NCBI RefSeq assembly: GCF_900537175.1
Contig: NZ_LS999834.1
Coordinates: 678,648 to 742,647, forward strand
Length of the DNA: 64,000 nucleotides
From: Lentilitoribacter sp. Alg239-R112
GTDB lineage: Bacteria > Pseudomonadota > Alphaproteobacteria > Rhizobiales > Rhizobiaceae
Reading direction: 5' to 3'
Shown: one piece after another, positions 8,791-18,626 of the stretch
How the letters are laid out: each line of letters opens with the position of its first letter
Position numbering within the stretch: the first letter of the stretch is position 1
Made by a program: the position numbers and the translations under genes
The notes under the pieces: generated by a model
Seen by the model: the letters and a program-made list of their open reading frames with translations, nothing else
Database searches by the model: none
What the model was told of the DNA's origin: nothing

Positions 8791-10293
8791 ATGGTACAAT
8801 TTAGTTCATTATCTCAAAAAGCACTCAGCTTCACGGCTGCCACAGCTATGTCTGTATTGATGGTATCTTCCATAGCAATGGCCGCCAAGATGGATATTCG
8901 AGTTGGTATGGTTCTTGAACCGCCAAACTTGGACCCAACAGGTGGCGCAGCAGCAGCGATTGATGAAGTTGTTTATGCGAACATTTTTGAAGGTCTTACG
9001 CGCTTTGGCCCGGATGGATCAGTTAATCCTGCGCTTGCAAAATCATGGGAAATCTCAGACGATGGATTGGTTTACACATTTAAGCTGCATGATGGTGTAA
9101 AATTCCATGATGGTAGCGACATGAACGCGGAAGATGTGAAGTTTTCTCTCGATCGTGCACGTGCTGAAGATTCAACAAATGCTCAGAAGGCGCTTTTTGC
9201 TGATATCGCAGATATCGAAGTTGTTGATCCGACAACTGTCAAAGTAACACTATCAAAGGCCAATGGTTCGTTCCTATTTAATACGGCTTGGGGTGATGCT
9301 GTTATCGTTGCACCTGAAACTGCGGATACAAACGCAACTAATCCGGTGGGAACAGGTCCTTTCATTTTTGAAAACTGGGCAAAGGGCGACAATGTCAAAC
9401 TTGGCAAAAACCCAAACTATTGGGGTGAAGGCGTTAAACTCGACAATGTAACTTTCAAGTTTATTTCTGACCCAACAGCTGCATTTGCTGCAATGATGGC
9501 CGAGGATGTCGATGCATTTCCAAACTTTCCAGCGCCTGAAAACTTGCCCCAACTTGGTGCCGATCCACGTTTTAATGTGATTATTGGCTCAACTGAAGGT
9601 GAGACCATTCTTGCCATGAACAACAAGAAGGCACCGTTGGATAATGTAAAGGTACGCCAAGCAATTAGCCATGCTATTAACCGTCAGGCAATTATCGATG
9701 GGGCCATGTTTGGCTATGGCACACCTATTGGCACACATTTTGCGCCACATAATCCTGATTATGTCGATCTAACTGCACAATCTGCCTATGATCCGAAAAA
9801 AGCGATGGCGCTTTTAGAAGAAGCGGGAGTTAAAGACCTGACACTCTCGCTTAAACTTCCTCCACCATCATATGCAAGACGTGGCGGAGAAATCATCGCG
9901 GCACAATTGCGAGAAGTTGGTATCAATACCGAGATTGCTAATCTGGAATGGGCACAATGGTTAGAACAAGCCTTCCGCGGTAAAGACTTTGACCTCACTA
10001 TCGTCTCCCATACCGAGCCATTTGACATTGGTATTTATGCCCGTCCTGACTACTACTTCCAATATGGCGATCCAGATTTTATCGCGATTATTGATCAACT
10101 CACAGGCGAGGCGGACCCGATCAAACGTTCTGAACTGATTGCGTCGGCGCAAAAGAAAATCTCAGATGATGCCGTTAACGGTTATCTTTTCCAACTTGCA
10201 AAATCAGGTGTTGCCAATGCCAAAATCAAAGGTCTTTGGGAAAATTCTCCAACCCAAGCCAATGATATGACTGGTGTTTATTGGGAAGACTAG
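8791..10293 (+). CDS. Peptide/solute-binding protein of ABC importer (SBP family 5, DppA-like)
   Basis: 500 residues. A signal peptide with a Lys-containing start and a hydrophobic core ends near residue 31 (SSIAMA/AK). The mature protein has family-5 signatures: a VGMVLEPPNLDPTGG start, VYANIFEGLTRF, LAKSWEISDDGLVYTFKLHDGVKFHDG, and VGTGPFIFENW. It is periplasmic and delivers di- or oligopeptides, or other N-containing solutes, to the permease. It starts 2 bp after the M20 stop, so the two are co-translated. The substrate cannot be read from sequence; family 5 also includes binders of glutathione, opines, nickel and heme. Confidence 0.93.
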   Translation: MVQFSSLSQKALSFTAATAMSVLMVSSIAMAAKMDIRVGMVLEPPNLDPTGGAAAAIDEVVYANIFEGLTRFGPDGSVNPALAKSWEISDDGLVYTFKLHDGVKFHDGSDMNAEDVKFSLDRARAEDSTNAQKALFADIADIEVVDPTTVKVTLSKANGSFLFNTAWGDAVIVAPETADTNATNPVGTGPFIFENWAKGDNVKLGKNPNYWGEGVKLDNVTFKFISDPTAAFAAMMAEDVDAFPNFPAPENLPQLGADPRFNVIIGSTEGETILAMNNKKAPLDNVKVRQAISHAINRQAIIDGAMFGYGTPIGTHFAPHNPDYVDLTAQSAYDPKKAMALLEEAGVKDLTLSLKLPPPSYARRGGEIIAAQLREVGINTEIANLEWAQWLEQAFRGKDFDLTIVSHTEPFDIGIYARPDYYFQYGDPDFIAIIDQLTGEADPIKRSELIASAQKKISDDAVNGYLFQLAKSGVANAKIKGLWENSPTQANDMTGVYWED

Positions 10294-10305
10294 TTCATCG
10301 CGACA

Positions 10306-10340
10306 TCACTGGCGGTGATAACCCAACCCACCGCCAGTGA
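10306..10340 (+). promoter_or_regulatory. Strong mRNA hairpin between binding-protein and permease genes
   Basis: TCACTGGCGGTG (10306-10317) pairs perfectly with CACCGCCAGTGA (10329-10340) around an 11-base loop. No T-run follows, so it is not a classic terminator. Stem-loops in this place often protect the upstream binding-protein mRNA and give more binding protein than permease; that role is inferred from position. Confidence 0.7.
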
Positions 10341-10361
10341 CTATTCTCACTTATATTTATC

Positions 10362-11312
10362 ATGCTCTTTTTCACACTCAAAAGAATGACCTCACTGCTT
10401 GCGAGCCTTTTCATCGCAAGTATCGTGATTTTTGTTGTGATTGAAATCATACCTGGTGATCCCGCTGCTTTCATGCTGGGATTAAATGCAGAACCAGAAG
10501 CAATTGATGCTTTACGAGAACAACTTGGTTTAAACGCATCGATACCGAGCAGGTATTTCACTTGGATCACGGGATTATTTCAGGGTGAATTTGGCACCTC
10601 TTATACCTATCGTGTTCCTGTCGGCGAACTCATCGCAGATCGTATTGCAGTTTCACTGCCACTTACAGTTTATGCCCTGCTACTATCGACTGCGATCGCA
10701 GTTCCTGTAGGTGTGTATGCCGCATCTCGCCGCAATTCGACTGGCGATGTTACAGTTATGGGTATGACGCAACTGGGTATTGCAGTTCCTAATTTTTGGT
10801 TTGCTATGCTGCTGGTTCTAGTTTTCTCAATCAATCTACGTTGGTTTTCGGCTGGTGGTTTTCCGGGTTGGGATGCTGGTTTTTTACCAGCCATGAAGGC
10901 ACTCACTTTGCCCGCAATCGCTCTTGCCCTGCCGCAAGCATCCATTTTGGCTCGTGTGATGCGTTCGTCATTGCTGGATACACTCAATGAAGATTACATC
11001 CGAACGGCACGCGCTAAAGGGTTGAATAGACAACAAGCCATGTGGCGTCATGCCTTACGTAATGCGCTTATTCCAGTTCTAACGATCATCGGGTTGCAGT
11101 TTTCATTTCTTCTTGCTGGCGGCATTATCATAGAGAATGTCTTTTATCTTCCCGGACTTGGCAGATTAGTTTTCCAAGGCATTACACAGCGCGACCTCAT
11201 AGTCGTCCGCAGCGTGGTTATCCTCCTGGTTTTTGCAGTTATTGTTGTCACATTTCTCGTCGACATCGCCTACGCGCTTGTGGACCCTCGCTTGCGGGAG
11301 AGCAAGTCATGA
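10362..11312 (+). CDS. ABC importer permease, DppB/OppB type
   Basis: 316 residues with six predicted membrane segments. The N-terminal hydrophobic helix after FFTLKRMTSLLASLF is typical of DppB, as are EIIPGDPA and REQLGL. The cytoplasmic coupling loop reads EDYIRTARAKGLNRQQAMWRH (the EAA motif region), and the C-terminal segment RDLIVVRSVVILL follows. It forms the inner-membrane channel with the next gene product. It follows the stem-loop after the binding-protein gene and overlaps the next gene by 4 bp. Confidence 0.94.
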   Translation: MLFFTLKRMTSLLASLFIASIVIFVVIEIIPGDPAAFMLGLNAEPEAIDALREQLGLNASIPSRYFTWITGLFQGEFGTSYTYRVPVGELIADRIAVSLPLTVYALLLSTAIAVPVGVYAASRRNSTGDVTVMGMTQLGIAVPNFWFAMLLVLVFSINLRWFSAGGFPGWDAGFLPAMKALTLPAIALALPQASILARVMRSSLLDTLNEDYIRTARAKGLNRQQAMWRHALRNALIPVLTIIGLQFSFLLAGGIIIENVFYLPGLGRLVFQGITQRDLIVVRSVVILLVFAVIVVTFLVDIAYALVDPRLRESKS

Positions 11313-12142
11313 TGGCAATTTTAACGAGCTCCAAGGGACTGATCATCGGCGTAATCCTAACATCGCTCTTTATTTTGCTCGCCGTTATTTCATTTATCTG
11401 GACTCCCTTTGATCCGGCACAGATCGTTATCAGCAACAAACTACAAACGCCTTCTTTCACTCATCTTCTTGGCACAGATCATTTTGGTCGTGACATGCTG
11501 TCTATGATTATGGTTGGCGCTCGGGTATCTATTGCAGTCGCCTTTGTTGCTGTCGGAATCGGCGTTGTTTTTGGCGTGCCACTTGGTCTTTATGCAGCCG
11601 CAAACAGAGGCAGTATCACCGATGAAATCATCATGCGTGGCAATGATCTGGTTTTTGCGTTCCCGTCTTTATTGCTAGCCATTATGATCACTGCTGTTTT
11701 TGGACCAGGCGCCATAAACGCCATCATCGCTATCGGCATATTTAACATCCCTGTTTTTGCCCGCTTATCTCGCGGAGCTGCCAGCAGCCTCTGGTCGCGC
11801 GAATATGTGCTTGCAGCTCAGATTTGCGGCAAATCTAAAACACGCATTTCCGCAGAACATATCTTACCAAATATCACGAACCTACTGATTGTTCAGGGAA
11901 CCATCCAGTTTTCACTTGGAATATTGGCAGAAGCTGGTCTTGCTTATGTTGGACTGGGTGCGCAACCTCCAATGCCAAGTTGGGGCCGAATGCTTAACGA
12001 TGCACAAACGTTGATTTCAATTAAGCCACATTTGGCGCTGGTTCCTGGCCTTACTATCGTCCTGATGGTTTTAGGACTTAATCTTTTAGGTGATGCATTA
12101 CGTGATCTGTTTGATCCTAAACTGCGCAGAGATCGGACATAA
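11309..12142 (+). CDS. ABC importer permease, DppC/OppC type
   Basis: 277 residues. The DppC hallmark [20 protein letters not shown] follows the first membrane helix. The coupling loop with [17 protein letters not shown] and the [21 protein letters not shown] signature are present. It has six membrane helices and partners with the upstream permease. The ATG overlaps the previous stop (ATGATGG at 11309), and the ATPase gene begins 2 bp after its own stop, so the operon is tightly packed. Confidence 0.94.
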   Translation: MMAILTSSKGLIIGVILTSLFILLAVISFIWTPFDPAQIVISNKLQTPSFTHLLGTDHFGRDMLSMIMVGARVSIAVAFVAVGIGVVFGVPLGLYAAANRGSITDEIIMRGNDLVFAFPSLLLAIMITAVFGPGAINAIIAIGIFNIPVFARLSRGAASSLWSREYVLAAQICGKSKTRISAEHILPNITNLLIVQGTIQFSLGILAEAGLAYVGLGAQPPMPSWGRMLNDAQTLISIKPHLALVPGLTIVLMVLGLNLLGDALRDLFDPKLRRDRT

Positions 12143-12144
12143 TC

Positions 12145-13746
12145 ATGCTGACTGTGCGCAATCTAAAACTGAATATCCACGACACTCCAATCCTAGATGA
12201 TATTGATTTATCAGTTGAGCGAGGAAAAATTCTTGGAATAGTTGGAGAATCCGGCTCTGGAAAATCCATGACTGCCTTTTCAATCTTAAAACTCTTGCCA
12301 CATGGCAGTGAGTTATCGGGTAGTATTTTATTTAAAGATAATGAGATTTTGGATCTTAGCGAAGGCGAGATGTGCGACCTTCGCGGCAATGATATTTCCA
12401 TGATCTTTCAAGAACCAATGACAGCTCTCAATCCCGTTCAAACAATTGGCGATCAAGTTTCGGAAACAATTAGAGTTCATACTGGAAAATCACGCCAAGA
12501 TGCAGAAGAGATTGCTATAGAAGCACTTCGGCGTGTTGAGCTACCAGTTGATAAATTCCCGTTGACCCGCTATCCGCACAATTTATCCGGTGGCCAACGT
12601 CAACGCGTTATGATTGCGATGGCTATAGCACTCAGACCAAAAGTTTTGATTGCTGATGAACCAACAACAGCGCTTGATGTGATTACTCAAGCAGAGATTT
12701 TAAAACTCCTTAAAACCCTTGTTGATGAAGACGGTTTATCTCTTATTTTGATCACCCATGACCTCGCCGTTGTTGCGGAGATGGCTGATGATATTGTTGT
12801 TATGAAAAATGGTGTTGTTGTAGAGCAAGGCCCTTGCAGGGATGTTTTATCTCAGATGCGCCATGAATATACCAAGAAACTATTTGAAGCTTCCAAGCAT
12901 GTGCCTAATCAATCTGAAAAAGTAATCAGCACTCAGGACGCTGTCTTAAATGTTCGTTCTGTTTCTTGTGACTACAATCTACCAAAGCGGCATTTATTTG
13001 CACCGCGCAAAAAATTCCGGGCGGTCAACAATGTTTCCTTCGATATTTTTCGTAGCGAGAATATTGGATTAGTTGGTGAATCCGGTTGCGGCAAATCGAC
13101 ATTGGCGAAATCTTTGCTCGCTCTTCGGCATTTGGATGAAGGTGAAGTTAAACTAAATGGAACTACCTTTTCATCCAAAGGACATGGGCCCAGGTTAGAG
13201 CAGCGAGCAATGACGCAAGTTGTGTTTCAAGATCCGCATTCATCTTTCAACCCAAGACACAAAGTGAATAAACTGATCGCCGAACCATTTTTCTGCGCCA
13301 ATCCGCCTGCACAGCAATCTGAGATAGATGCACGCGTTGCTAAAGCGCTTCTCGAGGTTGGTCTTCAAACATCTGACGGCGACAAATATATACATGAATT
13401 TTCTGGTGGACAGCGGCAACGGATAGCCATAGCTCGCGCGCTCATTATGCGGCCTGCCCTTGTTATCCTAGATGAAGCAGTATCCGCGCTTGACGTTTCT
13501 ATTCGTGCTCAAATCCTTGATCTTCTGGCCGAACTTCGTGATAAGCTCAATTTGTCCTATTTGTTTATTTCACATGACCTATCCGTTGTTAGGAACATCA
13601 CAGATCGTGTTTTGGTTATGCAAAATGGCGTCATCGTGGAACAGGGCAAGACAGAAGATGTCTTTAACGCTCCGCAGCAGGATTATACGAGAACGCTCAT
13701 AGAAGCTATTCCGGTTCTGGATGTACAAAAGCAAAGGGCTGTTTAA
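12145..13746 (+). CDS. Fused double ABC ATPase (DppD-DppF in one chain)
   Basis: 533 residues holding two complete nucleotide-binding domains. First half: Walker A GESGSGKS (near residue 36), signature LSGGQRQR, Walker [13 protein letters not shown]. Second half: Walker A GESGCGKS (near residue 312), FSGGQRQR, Walker [13 protein letters not shown]. Both sites look catalytically complete. It energises import through the two permeases. The single-chain arrangement resembles YejF and GsiA rather than separate DppD and DppF. Starts 2 bp after dppC-like and ends 2 bp before the aldehyde dehydrogenase. Confidence 0.94.
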   Translation: MLTVRNLKLNIHDTPILDDIDLSVERGKILGIVGESGSGKSMTAFSILKLLPHGSELSGSILFKDNEILDLSEGEMCDLRGNDISMIFQEPMTALNPVQTIGDQVSETIRVHTGKSRQDAEEIAIEALRRVELPVDKFPLTRYPHNLSGGQRQRVMIAMAIALRPKVLIADEPTTALDVITQAEILKLLKTLVDEDGLSLILITHDLAVVAEMADDIVVMKNGVVVEQGPCRDVLSQMRHEYTKKLFEASKHVPNQSEKVISTQDAVLNVRSVSCDYNLPKRHLFAPRKKFRAVNNVSFDIFRSENIGLVGESGCGKSTLAKSLLALRHLDEGEVKLNGTTFSSKGHGPRLEQRAMTQVVFQDPHSSFNPRHKVNKLIAEPFFCANPPAQQSEIDARVAKALLEVGLQTSDGDKYIHEFSGGQRQRIAIARALIMRPALVILDEAVSALDVSIRAQILDLLAELRDKLNLSYLFISHDLSVVRNITDRVLVMQNGVIVEQGKTEDVFNAPQQDYTRTLIEAIPVLDVQKQRAV

Positions 13747-13748
13747 TC

Positions 13749-15212
13749 ATGAGCACATTCAATACGAATCTTGAAAACACTTGCTGTTTCATCGGTGGTG
13801 AATGGATTGCCCCGACATCAGGTGATTTTTTAGAACTTACCGATCCATCAGATGGAAGCAATCTTTGCTCGATAGCGCGTGGACAAAAGGCGGATATAGA
13901 CCTTGCTGTTTGCGCCGCCGATGCCGCTCTATCGGGCGATTGGGGATCAATGACAGCTGCCGAACGGGGCAGGTTGCTTTTTAAAATATCTGCAGAAATA
14001 ACCAAGAATGTTGAATGGTTAGCCGAGTTAGAGGCAAGAGATGTTGGCAAACCTTTAAGTCAGGCCCGAAATGATGCAATAGCATTGGCGCGATATCTTG
14101 AGTTTTATGGCGGCGCGGCCGATAAGGTTCATGGACAGACAATTCCCTATTTGAATGATTATACAGTTTATACATTACGAGAACCACATGGCGTGACGGG
14201 CCACATTGTGCCGTGGAATTATCCCATGCAGATCATCGGCCGCTCCATAGGCGCAGCACTAACCATGGGAAATGCGTGTGTTCTAAAACCGGCAGAAGAA
14301 GCATGCTTAACTGCACTGGCCTTTTCCAAAATAGCGCATGATTGTGGCTTGCCGAAAGGTGCGCTAAATGTTGTGCCTGGTCTGGGAAGTGAAGCAGGTG
14401 CAGCACTAAGCGGCCATCCAGATATTCAACACGTTTCTTTCACAGGTTCCGTCGCAACAGGGGTCAAAATTCAAACGGCAGCAGCACAAAATGTTACTCC
14501 CGTTACCTTGGAACTTGGCGGTAAATCACCTCAAGTTGTGTTTGAAGATGCCAACATAGATCGTGCAATTGCTTTCCTTATTAATGCAGGCATTCAAAAT
14601 GCAGGGCAAACATGTTCTGCGTCATCTCGAATACTGGTTCATAAATCCATCTATGAGACGGTGCGCAAAAGAATGAGTGCCGCTTACAGCGCCTTAACCG
14701 TTGGTCCTGCTATGTCCGATCATTCTCTCGGACCTCTCGTATCTAAGAGACAAAAGGAGCTTGTCTACGGCTTCTTAGACTTAGCAAAGCGAGATAAAAT
14801 TTCCATTGCCGCACAAGGGAAGTACGTCGCTGACTTGCCTAAGGATGGCGCTTATATATTACCAACCCTTTTGGATAATGTGCCGTTCGAACACCCATTG
14901 GCACAAGATGAAATTTTTGGACCTGTACAGGTCCTCATTCCCTTTGAAAATGAGGCGGAAGCAATCGCAATCGCCAACAGTACAGATTACGGCTTGGTTG
15001 CAGGTATATGGACTAAAGATGGCGGGCGCCAGATGCGTATGGCCAAAGCTATCCGAAGTGGGCAGATATTTATCAATAATTATGGTGCTGGCGGAGGTGT
15101 TGAACTACCATTTGGCGGGTATGGCAAATCTGGTCATGGACGTGAAAAAGGATTTGAAGCACTTTATGGATTTTCAACGTTAAAAACAGTAGCCAATTGG
15201 CACGGTGAATGA
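13749..15212 (+). CDS. NAD(P)-dependent aldehyde dehydrogenase
   Basis: 487 residues, normal length. The oxyanion Asn157 (VPWNYP), the general base Glu255 (LELGGKSP) and the catalytic Cys289 (GQTCSASSR) are all present, as are the cofactor strand FTGSVATG and the C-terminal PFGGYGKSGHGREKG. The closest well-known groups are betaine-, gamma-aminobutyraldehyde- and vanillin-type dehydrogenases, which oxidise an aldehyde to an acid. It starts 2 bp after the transporter ATPase. In this operon it probably oxidises an aldehyde made from the imported compound, for example an amino aldehyde; this is inference. Confidence 0.92.
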   Translation: MSTFNTNLENTCCFIGGEWIAPTSGDFLELTDPSDGSNLCSIARGQKADIDLAVCAADAALSGDWGSMTAAERGRLLFKISAEITKNVEWLAELEARDVGKPLSQARNDAIALARYLEFYGGAADKVHGQTIPYLNDYTVYTLREPHGVTGHIVPWNYPMQIIGRSIGAALTMGNACVLKPAEEACLTALAFSKIAHDCGLPKGALNVVPGLGSEAGAALSGHPDIQHVSFTGSVATGVKIQTAAAQNVTPVTLELGGKSPQVVFEDANIDRAIAFLINAGIQNAGQTCSASSRILVHKSIYETVRKRMSAAYSALTVGPAMSDHSLGPLVSKRQKELVYGFLDLAKRDKISIAAQGKYVADLPKDGAYILPTLLDNVPFEHPLAQDEIFGPVQVLIPFENEAEAIAIANSTDYGLVAGIWTKDGGRQMRMAKAIRSGQIFINNYGAGGGVELPFGGYGKSGHGREKGFEALYGFSTLKTVANWHGE

Positions 15213-15222
15213 GTGAGGCAAT

Positions 15223-15969
15223 ATGCGACTTAAAGATAGGATAGCCATTGTGACAGGCGGCGCATCTGGGTTTGGTGCAGGCATTGTTCGCAAGTTTCAT
15301 GATGAAGGTGCACAGGTTGTTATAGCTGATGTCAATTACGATGCTGCACTAAATTACACCAAAGAATTTGATACCAATACAACAGCTATAAAGGTCGATG
15401 TCGCTTCATCTAAGAGCGTACAAAAAATGACTGAACAGGTTATTGATAGGTTCGATCACATAGATATTCTTGTCAACAATGCCGGTATTACGCATCTACC
15501 GACACCGATGGAAGATGTCTCTGAAGAGGATTTTGATCGTGTCTTCAACGTAAATATGAAATCGGTTTATCTCACCGCAAAATATGTGGTTCCACATATG
15601 AAGCAACGTACATCTGGGGCAATTTTAAATGTGGCTTCCACAGCTGGTGTTTCCCCGCGGCCAAATTTGAACTGGTATAATTGTTCTAAAGGCTGGATGA
15701 TTACGGCGACCAAAACCATGGCGATTGAACTTGCTGTGCAAGGCATACGTGTGAATGCGATAAATCCTGTTGCCGGTGAAACACCGTTGCTAAAATCCTT
15801 TATGGGACAAGATACACCGGAGATCCGGGAAAAATTTATCTCAACCATTCCCATTGGCCGTTTTTCAACGCCCGAAGATATGGGCAATGCGGCATGTTTT
15901 TTATGTTCTGATGAGGCATCTATGATTACAGGCGTGGCTATGGAAGTGGATGGCGGTCGCTGCATTTAG
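15223..15969 (+). CDS. Short-chain dehydrogenase/reductase (classical SDR)
   Basis: 248 residues. The classical SDR set is complete: TGGASGFG (residues 11-18), NNAG (85-88), Asn111, Ser139, Tyr152 and Lys156 (WYNCSKGW), and a C-terminal ITGVAMEVDGGRCI. Members oxidise alcohols or reduce ketones with NAD(P). AGTGAGG sits before the ATG, 10 bp after the aldehyde dehydrogenase stop, so it looks like the last gene of the operon. It could supply the aldehyde for its neighbour or act on a hydroxy acid; the substrate is unknown. Confidence 0.92.
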   Translation: MRLKDRIAIVTGGASGFGAGIVRKFHDEGAQVVIADVNYDAALNYTKEFDTNTTAIKVDVASSKSVQKMTEQVIDRFDHIDILVNNAGITHLPTPMEDVSEEDFDRVFNVNMKSVYLTAKYVVPHMKQRTSGAILNVASTAGVSPRPNLNWYNCSKGWMITATKTMAIELAVQGIRVNAINPVAGETPLLKSFMGQDTPEIREKFISTIPIGRFSTPEDMGNAACFLCSDEASMITGVAMEVDGGRCI

Positions 15970-16051
15970 TCAGCTTATCGTAAATTGGCTTGCTAAGCGG
16001 AAGAGATACGTCTACCACATCATTTTACAGCAAATGGATTGGGGTTAAATC

Positions 16052-17335
16052 ATGCGGCTCGGCGGACGCTTACAAGCAGCTATTGAAGTTTTAGAGACCA
16101 TTCAGACCCAACATCGCCCGATTACAACAGTTCTCAGAGACTGGGGTTCGGCCCACCGATTTGCAGGCTCTGGTGATAGAGCCGCTATTGGCAATATCGT
16201 CTATGATGCATTACGCATGAAGCTATCACACGCCTATCTAATGGATGATGATGGTCCAGCCGCACTCGCCGTTGCCGTATTATTGCGACAGTGGAACATT
16301 GCTTACGACCAGCTGGTTGCTGATTTTGAAGGCGATAAATTTGCACCGGACTTGATCTCTCAGGCCGCATATGAAGCATACCAAGCACGTGATCTGAAAC
16401 AAGCCGCTAAACATGTTCAAGCCGATATTCCTGAGTGGCTAGTTACAAATTTTGAAACCGTGTTCGGTGAGAACTGGCTTGAAGAAGCTGTTGCTTTTAA
16501 TCAGAGGCCGACACTTGATGTGAGAGTAAATACACTCAAAGCGACAGATGAACAGGTTCTTAAAGCCTTAAGCAAACTGGATGCAAAAGCTTGCTCACTT
16601 GCGCCATCGGGTATCCGGATTGATGCAAGCGAAGGCGCTAAACGCATGCCAAACCTGACTGCAGATATTCCATTTGCTAAAGGTTGGTTTGAAATTCAGG
16701 ATGAAGGTTCACAAATGGCTGCGGAAATGGTCGGCGCAAAACCGGGTGAACAAGTGCTTGACTATTGCGCTGGTGGTGGTGGTAAAGCATTGGCACTTTC
16801 TGCCGAGATGGACAATAAAGGGCAGATATATACATTTGATTCAGATTCGCGACGCATGGCACCAATGATTGAACGGATCCGCCGAGCTGGCGTTCGCAAT
16901 ATTCAAATCTGTAGTTCAGAGGAAGAATTAGAACCTCATAAAATGCACTGCGACCGTGTGCTGGTTGATGCACCTTGCACTGGTACAGGAACTTGGCGCA
17001 GACGCCCCGAAACCAAGTGGAAGCTTTCTGAGAAAAATCTCGAAATGCGTTGTTCCCAACAAAAAGAAGTTCTCGAAAAGGCTTCTAGCTATGTTAAAGA
17101 AGGTGGCGAACTAACCTACGTCACATGTTCGGTTCTACCGCAAGAAAATGATGCCATTATTGAAAGCTTCCTTGCCTCTCATAGTGATTTTGAAATTATC
17201 GATACACAAAGTGAATGGAAAAGTATAACAGGCATGAGCACTGTTCCGCTTTCCCACACAAATGTTGGCATCTTATGTAGCCCACATCGCACACATACAG
17301 ATGGGTTTTTCATTGCGAAGCTAAAACACAAATAG
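16052..17335 (+). CDS. RsmB-family 16S rRNA (cytosine-5) methyltransferase
   Basis: 427 residues. An N-terminal NusB-like helical region (RFAGSGDRAAIGNIVYDALR) is followed by the NOL1/NOP2/Sun catalytic domain. Visible there are the SAM-binding segment VLDYCAGGGGKALALSAE, the DAPCTGTGTWRRRPE motif with its conserved Cys, and the catalytic TCSVLPQEN. It methylates C5 of a cytosine in rRNA using S-adenosylmethionine. ATG 16052 is preceded by TTGGGG. It sits alone between the SDR and the DUF3224 gene. Another RNA target cannot be excluded. Confidence 0.9.
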   Translation: MRLGGRLQAAIEVLETIQTQHRPITTVLRDWGSAHRFAGSGDRAAIGNIVYDALRMKLSHAYLMDDDGPAALAVAVLLRQWNIAYDQLVADFEGDKFAPDLISQAAYEAYQARDLKQAAKHVQADIPEWLVTNFETVFGENWLEEAVAFNQRPTLDVRVNTLKATDEQVLKALSKLDAKACSLAPSGIRIDASEGAKRMPNLTADIPFAKGWFEIQDEGSQMAAEMVGAKPGEQVLDYCAGGGGKALALSAEMDNKGQIYTFDSDSRRMAPMIERIRRAGVRNIQICSSEEELEPHKMHCDRVLVDAPCTGTGTWRRRPETKWKLSEKNLEMRCSQQKEVLEKASSYVKEGGELTYVTCSVLPQENDAIIESFLASHSDFEIIDTQSEWKSITGMSTVPLSHTNVGILCSPHRTHTDGFFIAKLKHK

Positions 17336-17360
17336 ACAGATTTCCTAACGTTGCGGATCG

Positions 17361-17747
17361 CTATACGTTACGAAATATATATTCGATATTTTGATGTTCA
17401 CTCGTATTATAACTCCCCTGTCCGAGGACAGGTCCAAACTCACCATTTGAATTGATTTTTTGGACATCAAATTTCACATCAACGCTACCATTTTGGTAAG
17501 AGCCTCGTTCAATGATGATAAAATGCCCCTTCTCTTCTCCTATATGCCCCTCAAACAGGCCAATTCCCGAAAACTCGCTACGTCTTTCATTGGCATATAT
17601 GAGAGTGTAATGCATGGTTTCCTTCCCATGAACATAACCTTTGTGCTTGCGAATAACTTCGCCGCGGTTGAATTTCTGTGGTTCGGGCATTTTGGTGATT
17701 TTGTCTTCAGACCATTTTTCAATGGTAAATGATGCTTTATATTCCAA
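17361..17747 (-). CDS. DUF3224 domain protein
   Basis: 128 residues. The pattern fits DUF3224 beta-barrel proteins: ASFTIEKWSED at the start, then THYTLIY-like strands, an FSGIGLFEGHIG strand, HFIIIERGSYQNGSVDV, and a final LGQGSYN...YIFRN. No signal peptide, so probably cytosolic. The function of the family is not established. It is divergently transcribed from the AraC-type regulator at 17814 with 66 bp between, which suggests that regulator controls it. Confidence 0.8.
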   Translation of the reverse strand: MEYKASFTIEKWSEDKITKMPEPQKFNRGEVIRKHKGYVHGKETMHYTLIYANERRSEFSGIGLFEGHIGEEKGHFIIIERGSYQNGSVDVKFDVQKINSNGEFGPVLGQGSYNTSEHQNIEYIFRNV

Positions 17748-17813
17748 TTTGAACTCCTTTAACTCTGATGAAGTTTGTTGGAAACTTGTCTTGAATTATT
17801 GTAAAAATGCGAC

Positions 17814-18626
17814 ATGAATGAAATAAGATCAAAAATCAGGGGGCTGCTCAATGAACGTCAATCTCTTGAAAAAATTTCAATCCAAACCTTTCCGCCCTGC
17901 AAAGCCATCGATGCTGTTATTGACCGCTTTTGGCATGTTTGTTGGGACCTCCCCGAAGGTGAAGAATACAAGCAATCTAATATCCCGTTTCCCACTCAAC
18001 ATCTTGTGCTCGACCCACAAAATGGTTCTGGCTTTTTTGGCTGCACCAGCGGTAAATTTGACTATCTCTTAAAGGGCAAGGGTGCTGTGTTAGGTGCAAA
18101 ACTAAAGTCGGGAATGGGACAATCCATTGTTCAACAATCCATGTCAGAGCTGACCGATTCTCACATACCAATTCATAAACTCTATCCCAAAGATGGGATG
18201 AAGTTAGAAAAAATGCTGTTGGAACAATCTGTCGAAAAAACTTTAGAAGCCTTCAATACTCATATCTCTCAACATTTTATCGAGCCAACAAAAGATATGA
18301 TCAAAGTTCAAAATGCTGTCATGAAGGCTGAAATGGATACACAAATTTTTACCCTCAAAAACTTATCTAAGGCCTTGGAGATTTCTCCAAGACAGATCCA
18401 AAGACTGTTTCAAAACCATATAGGCTTAGGTCCCAAATGGGTTATCAATCGCTATCGTATGTTTGAAGCGTTAGACACTTTAAATGGAAATTCTCCAGTT
18501 GATCTTGCAGACCTAGCCATAAAGTTAGGGTTTTCTGATCAAGCTCATTTCAATAATGCATTTCGATCTCTTACTGGGTTTAGCCCAGCAAAATACACTA
18601 AAAAGAACAGAAATAGTGCGAACTAA
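17814..18626 (+). CDS. AraC-family transcriptional regulator
   Basis: 270 residues. The N-terminal part (about 1-160) is a sensory region beginning with [19 protein letters not shown] and a [11 protein letters not shown] strand, of the kind found in AraC proteins with a DUF6597-like domain. The C-terminal HTH_18 domain (about 165-265) has [22 protein letters not shown] and [22 protein letters not shown], with the typical FSPAKY ending. It probably controls the divergent DUF3224 gene. Its TAA stop overlaps the TAG stop of the convergent lepA by two bases, an unusually tight join. Confidence 0.9.
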   Translation: MNEIRSKIRGLLNERQSLEKISIQTFPPCKAIDAVIDRFWHVCWDLPEGEEYKQSNIPFPTQHLVLDPQNGSGFFGCTSGKFDYLLKGKGAVLGAKLKSGMGQSIVQQSMSELTDSHIPIHKLYPKDGMKLEKMLLEQSVEKTLEAFNTHISQHFIEPTKDMIKVQNAVMKAEMDTQIFTLKNLSKALEISPRQIQRLFQNHIGLGPKWVINRYRMFEALDTLNGNSPVDLADLAIKLGFSDQAHFNNAFRSLTGFSPAKYTKKNRNSAN

